A stretch of DNA of 12,618 nucleotides from Candidatus Zipacnadia bacterium (lineage in GTDB: Bacteria; Armatimonadota; Zipacnadia; Zipacnadales; Zipacnadaceae): positions 1 through 12,618 of the forward strand of contig JALGTI010000073.1 in the NCBI GenBank assembly GCA_029821455.1, read 5' to 3'. A program made the translations under genes and the position numbers. Shown here in pieces: positions 1 through 6,988 of this stretch. Position 1 is the first letter of the stretch; every line of letters begins with the position of its first letter. The notes under the pieces were generated by a model. The model searched no databases and had not been told where the DNA came from. It worked only from the letters and a program-made list of their open reading frames with translations.

Positions 1-1296
1 GTCGCGGGCTACTCCGATGTCCTTGAGGCCATCGAGCCGCCATCTGCAGATGAAATAGCCAAGACGAAGCAAGCATTGCACAAGTATCTGACCACCGAAC
101 TGAAGCTGCAAAGCGTGCTGGTCGTCATAGATACGGATGTAGCTGGTGTTGCCTTCGCTGCGACGACTGATGACCACGATTTCCTGCGTGGTCAGGTGAT
201 TCTGGCCGCACTGACATTGGCGACGGCCACTCCCTGGGTTGAGACGATTTATGTCAGTCCGCACTTTGGCGGGTTCCCCCTCAGCACTGTTGAGGTTCCG
301 ATGCAGAGTGTGCGCAACCTCGTCAACGAGCGCATCACCCTCGAGCAGTTCTTTCACAGTTGGCACACAGAGCTTATGCCCACCCCACTCGATTTGCCCG
401 GCGCTCTGCTTGTGCCCCTGTCAGAGGCTGAGGAGGGATGGCAGGCTCAAGACCCGGAAGACACCGATGGCCTGCAGGTCCTGGCTCAATTCGAATTGCC
501 TGAGCTGCACGACCGCTTTATGGAGAATTATCCTGCCGCCCAGAGCGAGGTGGCGCTACCGGACGATGGAACGTTGAAGATGGCTGTAATTGACTGCGGC
601 GACCGGGAAGGCGCAGAGCAGCTTCTGAAGGCCCTGGAGCAGGAACTTGGTGGTCAAACCATTGCTCCTAACGAGGGTGAACTCCTGGTGGCCGGCGACA
701 AGCCCACCAGTATCCGGCAGAGAGGCGGGTGCTTGTACCTGATACAGGGTCCGTTGCAGGCGACTCAGACTGCAGTAAAAACTCTTGAGGAAGAGCCACA
801 GGTTGGCCCTGTGCAAATAGCCTCCGGCGCTGTGGCGGGTCAGGAGACACCTCCTGCGGGTGGCCAAACACAGCAGCCTGGTGAGGCCGGTACAACGCAG
901 CCTCCTGTCGGGCAGACGCTCCCAGAAACACCCCCCCAGCCCCAGAACCCTCCTCTGCCCCTGGTGGCTGATAGTGTGATCAAGGAGGCGATGCTATGCG
1001 AGGGGGTTGACGAAAGGAACAAACCTGTCGGGGTCGGCGATCAGTTTGGCCCCCAGGCCAAGAAGGTCGGCCTGTTCCTGGCATTTGAGGCTGCGCCCGC
1101 GAACACCGAGATTGCTCTAGAGTGGTATCGCGATGGCGAATTCATTTTCCGCAAAATCCTGCTAGTAGCCGGTGATCAGCGCGTCGTCACCTCCTTGTAC
1201 TCCAAGCGCAGTCCTTACCTGCAAGCGGGGAACTACGCGCTGGAAATCCTGGAGAATGATCGCCTGGTGGCCCGATTACCCTTCAGCATTCAGTAA
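1..1296 (+). CDS. Unrecognised protein with Pro/Gln-rich linker and C-terminal beta-sandwich-like domain, 5' partial
   Basis: The frame is open from the first base with no stop, so the gene starts left of the window and 431 codons are visible. A TTG at 76 is in frame, but coding continues upstream of it and it is not the likely start. Three parts can be seen. The first (bases about 1-820) is an alpha/beta region with hydrophobic strands such as VLVVIDTDVAGVAFAATT and a helix followed by the strand VETIYVSP. The second (about 826-966) is a Pro/Gln/Gly/Thr-rich low-complexity linker. The third (about 970-1293) is a domain rich in predicted beta strands, containing EIALEWYRDG and AGNYALEILENDRLVARLPFSI, which resembles Ig-like or carbohydrate-binding modules. 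The linker and terminal beta domain are typical of exported or surface proteins, but the N-terminus that would show a signal peptide is missing. I do not recognise the family and assign no function. The gene ends 184 bases before the next likely start, with a strong hairpin in between. Confidence 0.85.
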   Translation, partial: VAGYSDVLEAIEPPSADEIAKTKQALHKYLTTELKLQSVLVVIDTDVAGVAFAATTDDHDFLRGQVILAALTLATATPWVETIYVSPHFGGFPLSTVEVPMQSVRNLVNERITLEQFFHSWHTELMPTPLDLPGALLVPLSEAEEGWQAQDPEDTDGLQVLAQFELPELHDRFMENYPAAQSEVALPDDGTLKMAVIDCGDREGAEQLLKALEQELGGQTIAPNEGELLVAGDKPTSIRQRGGCLYLIQGPLQATQTAVKTLEEEPQVGPVQIASGAVAGQETPPAGGQTQQPGEAGTTQPPVGQTLPETPPQPQNPPLPLVADSVIKEAMLCEGVDERNKPVGVGDQFGPQAKKVGLFLAFEAAPANTEIALEWYRDGEFIFRKILLVAGDQRVVTSLYSKRSPYLQAGNYALEILENDRLVARLPFSIQ

Positions 1297-1358
1297 AGCC
1301 TACTTACGGCGCAGGTGCCCCAGATATTGTGGCGAATAATTGGTTTCCCGAACCTGTG

Positions 1359-1384
1359 TACGGGCGTGTTTCATCACGCCCGTA
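1359..1384 (+). terminator. Perfect 10-bp stem-loop after the first gene, probable transcription terminator or processing hairpin
   Basis: TACGGGCGTG (1359-1368) pairs perfectly with CACGCCCGTA (1375-1384) across a six-base loop, TTTCAT. In RNA the stem can grow by further G-U and A-U pairs on the outer side. It lies 62 bases after the first gene's stop. No run of T follows, so it is not a classic intrinsic terminator. It could be a U-less terminator, an mRNA 3'-end stabiliser, or a leader structure for the membrane-protein gene. The structure is certain from the sequence; the role is inference. Confidence 0.5.
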
Positions 1385-1480
1385 TATGCTACGAATCCGA
1401 GGCTACGATTAATCGCGCCCCTCCAAAACCACCTGCTCTTGTATGGGAGCCCGTCAGCCATAGCCAGCAATGATACCAAG

Positions 1481-3463
1481 GTGACAGAGGAACGAGCCGG
1501 GCTACCTCGCCTGCCGGCCATAATCCTGGGACTGGGCCTCATCGTGTTAATGGGGTGGCTTACCCCGTACGTGACGTTTATGGTGAAGACCGGGGCTGTG
1601 ACGATGAGCGGCGCCTTCGCGTGGGGACAAGTACCCACGGGACCGTTCCTGGTCCTGGTAGTCATCGCAGTGGTGGCCCTTGGTGTCAACAAGGCGCTTG
1701 GGCGCCGCGTATTGAAAACCGGCTTCACGCTGATACCCTACATCTTAGTAGTAAGTACCTTGAGCCTGTGTTCTTCGAGCATGCTGTGGTATGTACCCAG
1801 CCTTATCAGCTATCCGTTCTACGCTCACGGGGGGCATCCGCCCTGGGCCCAACAGATACTCCCGCACCTCCCCGACTGGCTGATGTTCGGCGATGAGCCC
1901 GGCCAGGATCTCTGGGTCAGGTATCTATACGAGGGCCATCCCAGTGGGACACCCAGAGTCCCGTGGGGGCAGTGGGCCGTGCCTCTGGCTGCGTGGCTGG
2001 GAATGCTGGCGATGATTCATTTCACGGCCGTTTGCATAACCGGGATGTTCAGGCGCCGTTGGTTTCACCAGGAGCATATTACATTTCCGTTTGCGGAATT
2101 GGCTCTCAGCGTTGGAGGGGGACCGAGCACCTGGGCTACCAAGCGCGGCATCTTTCGTGAAAAACTGATGTGGCTGGGCTTTGCCATCCCATTCTTACAC
2201 ACTACTCTAGTGTCCATTTCCTTCTTTGTGCCAGGCTTTCCGAGCCTGGCCTTCAAGGACGTTCACCTGATGCACCTGTTCAAGGAGGCACCCTGGAGCA
2301 TTCTGTCGGAGCCCTGGCACGTGATGCTTCGGTTCCAGTGGCTTGTGCTGGGTATTGCTTATCTCATTCCCTCCCAGATTAGCATCGGCACGGTGTTCTT
2401 TTTCTTCACATTTCTGGCCCAAGTAGTGTTACTGGCGTCTTTCGGAGCAACCGGTGGCGAGTGGAATCCCTACGGCGTCAGCTACAACCAGTCGCTGGGC
2501 GCCTTGATTGTGTTCGGTGTTTTTCTGTTCTACGCCGCCCGTCTGGACATCCGCCGCATGTGGTCAGACCTGTGGTCCGATATCACCGGCCAGCGCTCTG
2601 AGCAACCCCATCCCGACCGCTGGCTGCTACTGGGAGCCATCGTTGGCACCCTTGGCCTCATCACTTGGGCGCATCTGGCCGGATTGGCTCTCTGGGTGGC
2701 CGGGCTGTTCATAAGCCTGGTCATCATCTTTCAGCTTTGCATGGCCAGGCTCGTAGCAGTTCTGGGGATGCAGCACGCAGTGATAAGAGCCTCTCCCTCC
2801 GGCCTGCTTTTTGTCATCTTTGGCACTCGGCTGCTGGGGCCAATGAACCTGCCGAGTATGAGCATCCAGGAGCGGGTTATCTGGTACGCGCAGCAAAGCA
2901 GCTTCTTGCCGATGATCCTCCAGAGCCACAAGATCGGCGATGTGGAACGCTGGCACAGCTCCAAATATATCGGCGCAATGCTAATTGGTGGTGTGGTGGC
3001 CCTGCTTGCTTATACGTTCTTCTTTATGCGAATGAATTATCAGCATGGGGGCCTTGTGGTCAGTCCCGGCTGGTACTTCATGTACAGTGAAATCTGGGTC
3101 TATGATGGTCTCGCCTCGCGCCTGTCTGACCTCTCCGCTCCCTCCTGGGTGGCGCGCTTCGCTGTACTATCCGGAGCACTGATTATGTGGGGCCTGATGG
3201 TATGCCATCGTAGTCTCCCCTGGTGGCCGTTCCACCCTCTGGGTTACCTGCTCGCAAGTGGTTATACTTCGCAGGTCACTTGGCCTGGCCTGTTGATGGG
3301 GTGGACGATTAAGACGGCAGTCAGCAAGTACGGCGGGGAGCGACTCTACTTCACCCTCCGGCCCCTCTTTTTCGGTCTCCTGCTCGGCGACCTGAGCGGC
3401 CAGGCCTTCTGGGCAGTGGTCTGCGCTGTGGCTGTCGGAGCCGGATGGGTGGCAGGAGGCTGA
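1481..3463 (+). CDS. Polytopic membrane protein, DUF6785/DUF6784 family, possible transporter
   Basis: The protein is very hydrophobic, with about 14 candidate membrane segments. The first follows a short polar N-terminus (LPAIILGLGLIVLMGW). The region LKTGFTLIPYILVVSTLSLCSSSMLWYVPSL, shown here only as its parts TLSLCSSSML and YVPSLISYPFYA, fits the conserved N-terminal region of DUF6785 proteins. The C-terminal stretch WWPFHPLGYLLASGY followed by KYGGERLYFTLRPLFFG fits DUF6784. Family members come from glycan-degrading, mostly uncultured phyla and have a polytopic, oligopeptide-transporter-like layout; their substrate is not established to my knowledge. I chose the GTG at 1481 (660 residues) because the conserved region starts soon after it. 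The frame is open back to a TTG at 1340, but that 47-residue extension crosses the 1359-1384 hairpin and does not look like protein. Neither start has a good ribosome-binding site. It lies 103 bases before the lyase gene on the same strand, which suggests co-transcription and a role in uptake of glycan fragments (inference). Confidence 0.8.
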   Translation: MTEERAGLPRLPAIILGLGLIVLMGWLTPYVTFMVKTGAVTMSGAFAWGQVPTGPFLVLVVIAVVALGVNKALGRRVLKTGFTLIPYILVVSTLSLCSSSMLWYVPSLISYPFYAHGGHPPWAQQILPHLPDWLMFGDEPGQDLWVRYLYEGHPSGTPRVPWGQWAVPLAAWLGMLAMIHFTAVCITGMFRRRWFHQEHITFPFAELALSVGGGPSTWATKRGIFREKLMWLGFAIPFLHTTLVSISFFVPGFPSLAFKDVHLMHLFKEAPWSILSEPWHVMLRFQWLVLGIAYLIPSQISIGTVFFFFTFLAQVVLLASFGATGGEWNPYGVSYNQSLGALIVFGVFLFYAARLDIRRMWSDLWSDITGQRSEQPHPDRWLLLGAIVGTLGLITWAHLAGLALWVAGLFISLVIIFQLCMARLVAVLGMQHAVIRASPSGLLFVIFGTRLLGPMNLPSMSIQERVIWYAQQSSFLPMILQSHKIGDVERWHSSKYIGAMLIGGVVALLAYTFFFMRMNYQHGGLVVSPGWYFMYSEIWVYDGLASRLSDLSAPSWVARFAVLSGALIMWGLMVCHRSLPWWPFHPLGYLLASGYTSQVTWPGLLMGWTIKTAVSKYGGERLYFTLRPLFFGLLLGDLSGQAFWAVVCAVAVGAGWVAGG

Positions 3464-3566
3464 GTGCGGAAGATGAACAACTGGAGCGGAGCGAAATTAG
3501 CCTCGCAGTAGCCGCACTTTGTCCCAAACCGAAGTTCGCAGCTAAATCTAGTTAGGAGAAGGAAAG

Positions 3567-6500
3567 ATGAACGCGCAAAGACTTGATTTTCACGGAATGG
3601 ACTGCATTCAGTTAGAAAACGACTTCATCAGTGTGGTGCTGGCCCTGCAGTCGGGGGACATACTGGACTATCTCAATAAGCAAACCGGCCATCACCAGTT
3701 CTGGGTCGCCGAAGATAGCATGGTAGCGCAGAGCTACAAGTATGGGATCCAGCTTCCCTGGATAGCCAAACCCGAGCTTGTAGGGGAACCCACGTGTGAC
3801 GATGGAGAGTGCTGGGTGGAAATGCATGCGACAACCAAGACCCTCACCCAGACCTTCAAGTTTGGGCTGGCCGCTGACACGGCCGCGCTGCGTCTGACCC
3901 ACAATATCGAAAACATCTCAGACCAAGTGCAGACCCCTGACCCCCGCATCTTCTACCACCTGAACGTCGCCTCCCAGGCGGAGAAGTCCGGCATCCTATC
4001 CGGTAGCGGGCCGAAATTCAACAACATCACTGTCCCCCACGGCAAGCACCGCTTCTTTGTGGGAAAGGAATGCGAATGGCCTGGCGACGGATACTGGGAA
4101 AACCACGAGGCCGGACAGGATGTTTTCGAGCCCTCTGCCTTCAGAACGAGAGTCTGGACCCGTCCCCGCTGGTTCGCGGTCGTGGATGCCGAGGTCAGGG
4201 AAGGTATAGCAGTCAGGTTCCACCAGCCAGCCGGCTTTGTGCGCTCAATGATGCCGGGCTTTGCGTTCGCACAGGCGGTTACGGTGGAACAGGACTTCTC
4301 GATTGGCGAATTGCAGCCCCGCGAAAGCGCAAGCTTCCAGATGGATATTGCCGCTATCAGTGGGCTGTCGCGGGTGGACCACATCGGGCCAACATACGCC
4401 CTGGAGATTGATCTGACAGCCGGCTTGAGGCTTGAAGAGCAACAGGATGTGACGGTTCGGGCCAGCGCCTTTGCGCCCGGCAGCGCAAAAGGCCAGTTCA
4501 TTGTGCGCACAAACAAAGTCGAGCTGGAGCGCGAAATCGAGTTAGCAATAGGAGGCGTAGGCCAAACCGCGCAAGAGACGTGGCGCGGCGGGCCGTTCGG
4601 TAGCAAAGAGTGGCTGGAAGCGATCTGGTACTATGTCGACAAGAAACCTGGCGATGTGGGACGGCCGACTCCGCGCGTGGAGCTGCAGATGGAGGGTGAC
4701 CGCGTTGACCGCTGGTTCGCGCCATCCCCGGAGAATGAGGAGATTCTGGAACGTCTTGAGCGGCAAGTAGACGTGATGTCCGGCCGGGTTGCGTCTGATG
4801 AGGTACCACGCGAATTGGAATCGGCCCTGCGTGGATTTCTGGAGCAAGCCAATGAGTTGCGCCGGGAGCGGATTGATCCGGATGCAATGTACGTGTTATT
4901 GGACCGTGCCGAATGTGTTGGCGAAGTTCAGATCCCTAAGGATGGCTTTGATCTATTTGACCGCGACGAGATTCGCAGCGCTGCGGACGATGAGACCGCT
5001 AGCTCGCTTCTAACCAAGGCGCGGGAGGACGTTCTTGCTCAGGGAGACTCATTTTACGCATTGGCCGCGCCCGGCCGAAGAGCCTATATGCCCAGCTTCG
5101 ATCTGGCACCCCACGCGGCGTATGCCGCGATATGTTATGCCTGTTACGCAGATAGGGAGTGCGGGGAGCGCGCCAGGCGGGCCCTTATGGTTTTCGCTGA
5201 CGACTTCGAACGATACCACCTCACAGGCGCTGGAAACATCCTGCACCTCTCCGGTGTCGTCCCATCCCTGATTACTGCCTATGATCTGGTCCGCGAACTG
5301 TTCGCGCCTGAGCAGGAAGTGAAGCTCCTGCGGTACTTCTTCTGGCTCGCCGACCTGCTCGAAGGGCATGTCAATGCCAAGGGCGATAACGATGAGATTC
5401 ACGAGTCAGGTGCAATTGCCTGGCTGGCCGCAAGGTTCCCGTATCTGCCGGATTCCAGGCGCAAGCTCAGGCGCGCGCACGCAGTGCTGTGCAGACAGGC
5501 TCACACCATCAACGAAGAGGGTGGATGGCCGGAAAGCCCCAACTACAACACCCAAATCACCATCGCCTATATGGGGCATGCCCATCTTATGAAACGCACT
5601 GGTATGCCCATCCACACTGGCGATACAGGGAAAGCGATCAGGCTACTGCTTGATTGGTTGATCCAGATTCTGACACCGGACTACCGGATTCCCATGCTCG
5701 GGGATGGAGTAAACCGCCGCCCCTTATCAGACACGTTCTTTCTGGGGGCCAGTTTGTTCGACGATGGCCGCTACCTGGCTGTGGCCCGAAAGCTACTGGC
5801 GTACGAGCAGAAGGAGGGCATCGAACTTCCCGGACAGTTTGGCCCGCTGGCGCTCCTCACCTATCCTGCGAGCCTGTCACCACAGAAGGTTGAACTGCCA
5901 CTGGTAAGCACGCTGCCGGCCACCGGCTATCTTCTGCTGCGCAGTAGCCAGGAGCCAGAGGCTGAATTCCTGATTAGTGACTACGGGCCGCATAAGCCTG
6001 GCCACGGACATATGGACAAACTATCCTTCGAGTTCTACGCATTTCGCGAGAACCTTATCAGGGATACGGGCTATGGCATGGGTGCCACCGAGCATCACAA
6101 TCTAGTCGTCGTGGATGGCGAGGGCCAGGAACGACTGTGCGGCAAGCTCGAGAGTCTGGAAACGGAAGCGGACGGCGTTGTGCGCGCCATCGTATCTGCC
6201 GAGACTTCTCCGGGCGTAACGCATACAAGGCAGTTCATCTACTCGCCATCCAAGTGGCTGCTGGTACACGATTCCCTGGTCTCGGACGAAGAGCACGAAT
6301 ACTCGTGGCGAGTTCACTTCAATGGAATAGCTAAGGCTGACGGCAATCGTTTCATCTACCAAAGCGAGGCCGGGCCGGGGGTCGTGGTGTTGGTGCTTGG
6401 CGGCAGCGCTCAACTGGAAGATACTCGACGCGTGACCTTTTCAGCTCACGAAGGCATTAGCCATCGGCCTATCCACAGGCTGGTGATGGCGGACACTGCG

Positions 6501-6647
6501 AGGGAGAAGGAGTTCCTGGCTCTTCTGGTAGCTTACAAACAAGCCCCACCGGAGGTTGGTTTGGAGTGGGATGCAGGTAGCGAAACTGCCTCCATCCGCG
6601 TTGGAGAACTGGTCCAGGAGGTGATCATCCGAGGGCTTCAACCATGA
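3567..6647 (+). CDS. Heparinase II/III-type polysaccharide lyase with N-terminal mutarotase-like region
   Basis: Lyases of this fold cleave uronic-acid-containing polysaccharides by beta-elimination. The C-terminal half has the two expected parts: an alpha/alpha toroid (residues about 440-770) and a beta-sandwich (about 790-1026). Candidate catalytic residues, by analogy with Pedobacter heparinase II (His202, Tyr257, His406), are His612 in NDEIHES, Tyr660 in GGWPESPNYN and His813 in PGHGHMD. Candidate zinc ligands are His815, Asp833 (IRDTGY) and His844 (EHHNLVVVDG). Residues 1-250 form a beta-rich region like galactose-mutarotase or DUF4380-type folds, followed by a small beta domain (about 255-385) and a charged helical linker (388-440). 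At 1026 residues it is well above the usual 600-750. There is no signal peptide, so it probably acts in the cytoplasm on imported oligosaccharides. AGGAGAAGG lies just before the ATG at 3567, which supports this start. The exact substrate (heparin-like, alginate-like or other uronan) cannot be read from the sequence. Confidence 0.88.
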   Translation: MNAQRLDFHGMDCIQLENDFISVVLALQSGDILDYLNKQTGHHQFWVAEDSMVAQSYKYGIQLPWIAKPELVGEPTCDDGECWVEMHATTKTLTQTFKFGLAADTAALRLTHNIENISDQVQTPDPRIFYHLNVASQAEKSGILSGSGPKFNNITVPHGKHRFFVGKECEWPGDGYWENHEAGQDVFEPSAFRTRVWTRPRWFAVVDAEVREGIAVRFHQPAGFVRSMMPGFAFAQAVTVEQDFSIGELQPRESASFQMDIAAISGLSRVDHIGPTYALEIDLTAGLRLEEQQDVTVRASAFAPGSAKGQFIVRTNKVELEREIELAIGGVGQTAQETWRGGPFGSKEWLEAIWYYVDKKPGDVGRPTPRVELQMEGDRVDRWFAPSPENEEILERLERQVDVMSGRVASDEVPRELESALRGFLEQANELRRERIDPDAMYVLLDRAECVGEVQIPKDGFDLFDRDEIRSAADDETASSLLTKAREDVLAQGDSFYALAAPGRRAYMPSFDLAPHAAYAAICYACYADRECGERARRALMVFADDFERYHLTGAGNILHLSGVVPSLITAYDLVRELFAPEQEVKLLRYFFWLADLLEGHVNAKGDNDEIHESGAIAWLAARFPYLPDSRRKLRRAHAVLCRQAHTINEEGGWPESPNYNTQITIAYMGHAHLMKRTGMPIHTGDTGKAIRLLLDWLIQILTPDYRIPMLGDGVNRRPLSDTFFLGASLFDDGRYLAVARKLLAYEQKEGIELPGQFGPLALLTYPASLSPQKVELPLVSTLPATGYLLLRSSQEPEAEFLISDYGPHKPGHGHMDKLSFEFYAFRENLIRDTGYGMGATEHHNLVVVDGEGQERLCGKLESLETEADGVVRAIVSAETSPGVTHTRQFIYSPSKWLLVHDSLVSDEEHEYSWRVHFNGIAKADGNRFIYQSEAGPGVVVLVLGGSAQLEDTRRVTFSAHEGISHRPIHRLVMADTAREKEFLALLVAYKQAPPEVGLEWDAGSETASIRVGELVQEVIIRGLQP

Positions 6648-6858
6648 AGACCGAAGGCACCTATCTGGTCAGCGATCCTCAAAGACCGCTCGTTTGGGGA
6701 GAAGCTAATGCGCCTTTCACTGATTGCCTACCCAATACCTGGTCAGGGAACCACTATTCACCCACGCTAGCGGCCTTACGTGTCGGTTGTGCATGGCTGC
6801 CATCACCTGCTGTTAGCCAGTGGCTGTCACCACTACCTAATTCTAGCACAGTCACTCC

Positions 6859-6885
6859 TTGACTTCCAGTCCCCGCTACTATAAT
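6859..6885 (+). promoter_or_regulatory. Sigma-70-type promoter for the DUF4838 gene
   Basis: TTGACT (6859-6864, five of six matches to the -35 consensus) is followed after 15 bases by a perfect TATAAT (6880-6885). The spacer is shorter than the usual 16-18, which may mean a weak or regulated promoter. Transcription would start near 6892, leaving a leader of about 97 bases before the ATG at 6989. The DUF4838 gene could therefore be expressed independently of the lyase upstream. Confidence 0.6.
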
Positions 6886-6908
6886 GTAAGACGGCTTTTG
6901 CAGCAGTC

Positions 6909-6918
6909 TCCCTAGGGA
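6909..6918. promoter_or_regulatory. Perfect 10-bp palindrome, possible operator
   Basis: TCCCTAGGGA reads the same on both strands and lies about 17-26 bases downstream of the predicted transcription start, a usual place for a repressor site. A 10-bp palindrome can occur by chance and no regulator is encoded nearby, so this is tentative. Confidence 0.25.
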
Positions 6919-6988
6919 ACATCAGCCTCTTGGCAATCAGTCGCGCTATCCACGGCCACAGTCAATACTTGTAAGGAGAAGGGTTGAT

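Larger units (their letters stand above)
6648..6988 (+). other. Intergenic region with promoter and palindrome, no convincing gene
   Basis: These 341 bases separate the lyase from the DUF4838 gene. The left part (to about 6858) shows no terminator, RNA gene or convincing protein. A 72-codon frame (6644-6862) overlaps the lyase stop as ATGA, but its product is Pro/Ser-rich with no recognisable features and its stop lies inside the -35 element below. The right part carries a sigma-70-type promoter, a 10-bp palindrome and an untranslated leader of about 97 bases ending in the AAGGAG ribosome-binding site. Confidence 0.6.

Noticed and set aside
1340..1480. N-terminal extension of the membrane-protein frame to a TTG at 1340
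   Set aside because: It has no ribosome-binding site, crosses the perfect hairpin at 1359-1384, and encodes sequence unlike the conserved family start. The GTG at 1481 fits better.
3464..3566. Promoter or terminator between the membrane protein and the lyase (AGTGCGG/CCGCACT arms; TTGTCC with TAAATC)
   Set aside because: The 7-bp arms are separated by 42 bases and the promoter-like hexamers match consensus poorly. Co-transcription of the two genes is simpler.
3953..4606. 217-codon minus-strand frame inside the lyase gene
   Set aside because: It is a Ser/Pro-rich shadow of the lyase coding sequence with no ribosome-binding site or recognisable features.
6644..6862. 72-codon frame whose ATG overlaps the lyase stop (ATGA)
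   Set aside because: The overlap looks like translational coupling, but there is no ribosome-binding site, the product is Pro/Ser-rich with no recognisable features, and its stop lies inside a good -35 element. Chance frame is more likely.
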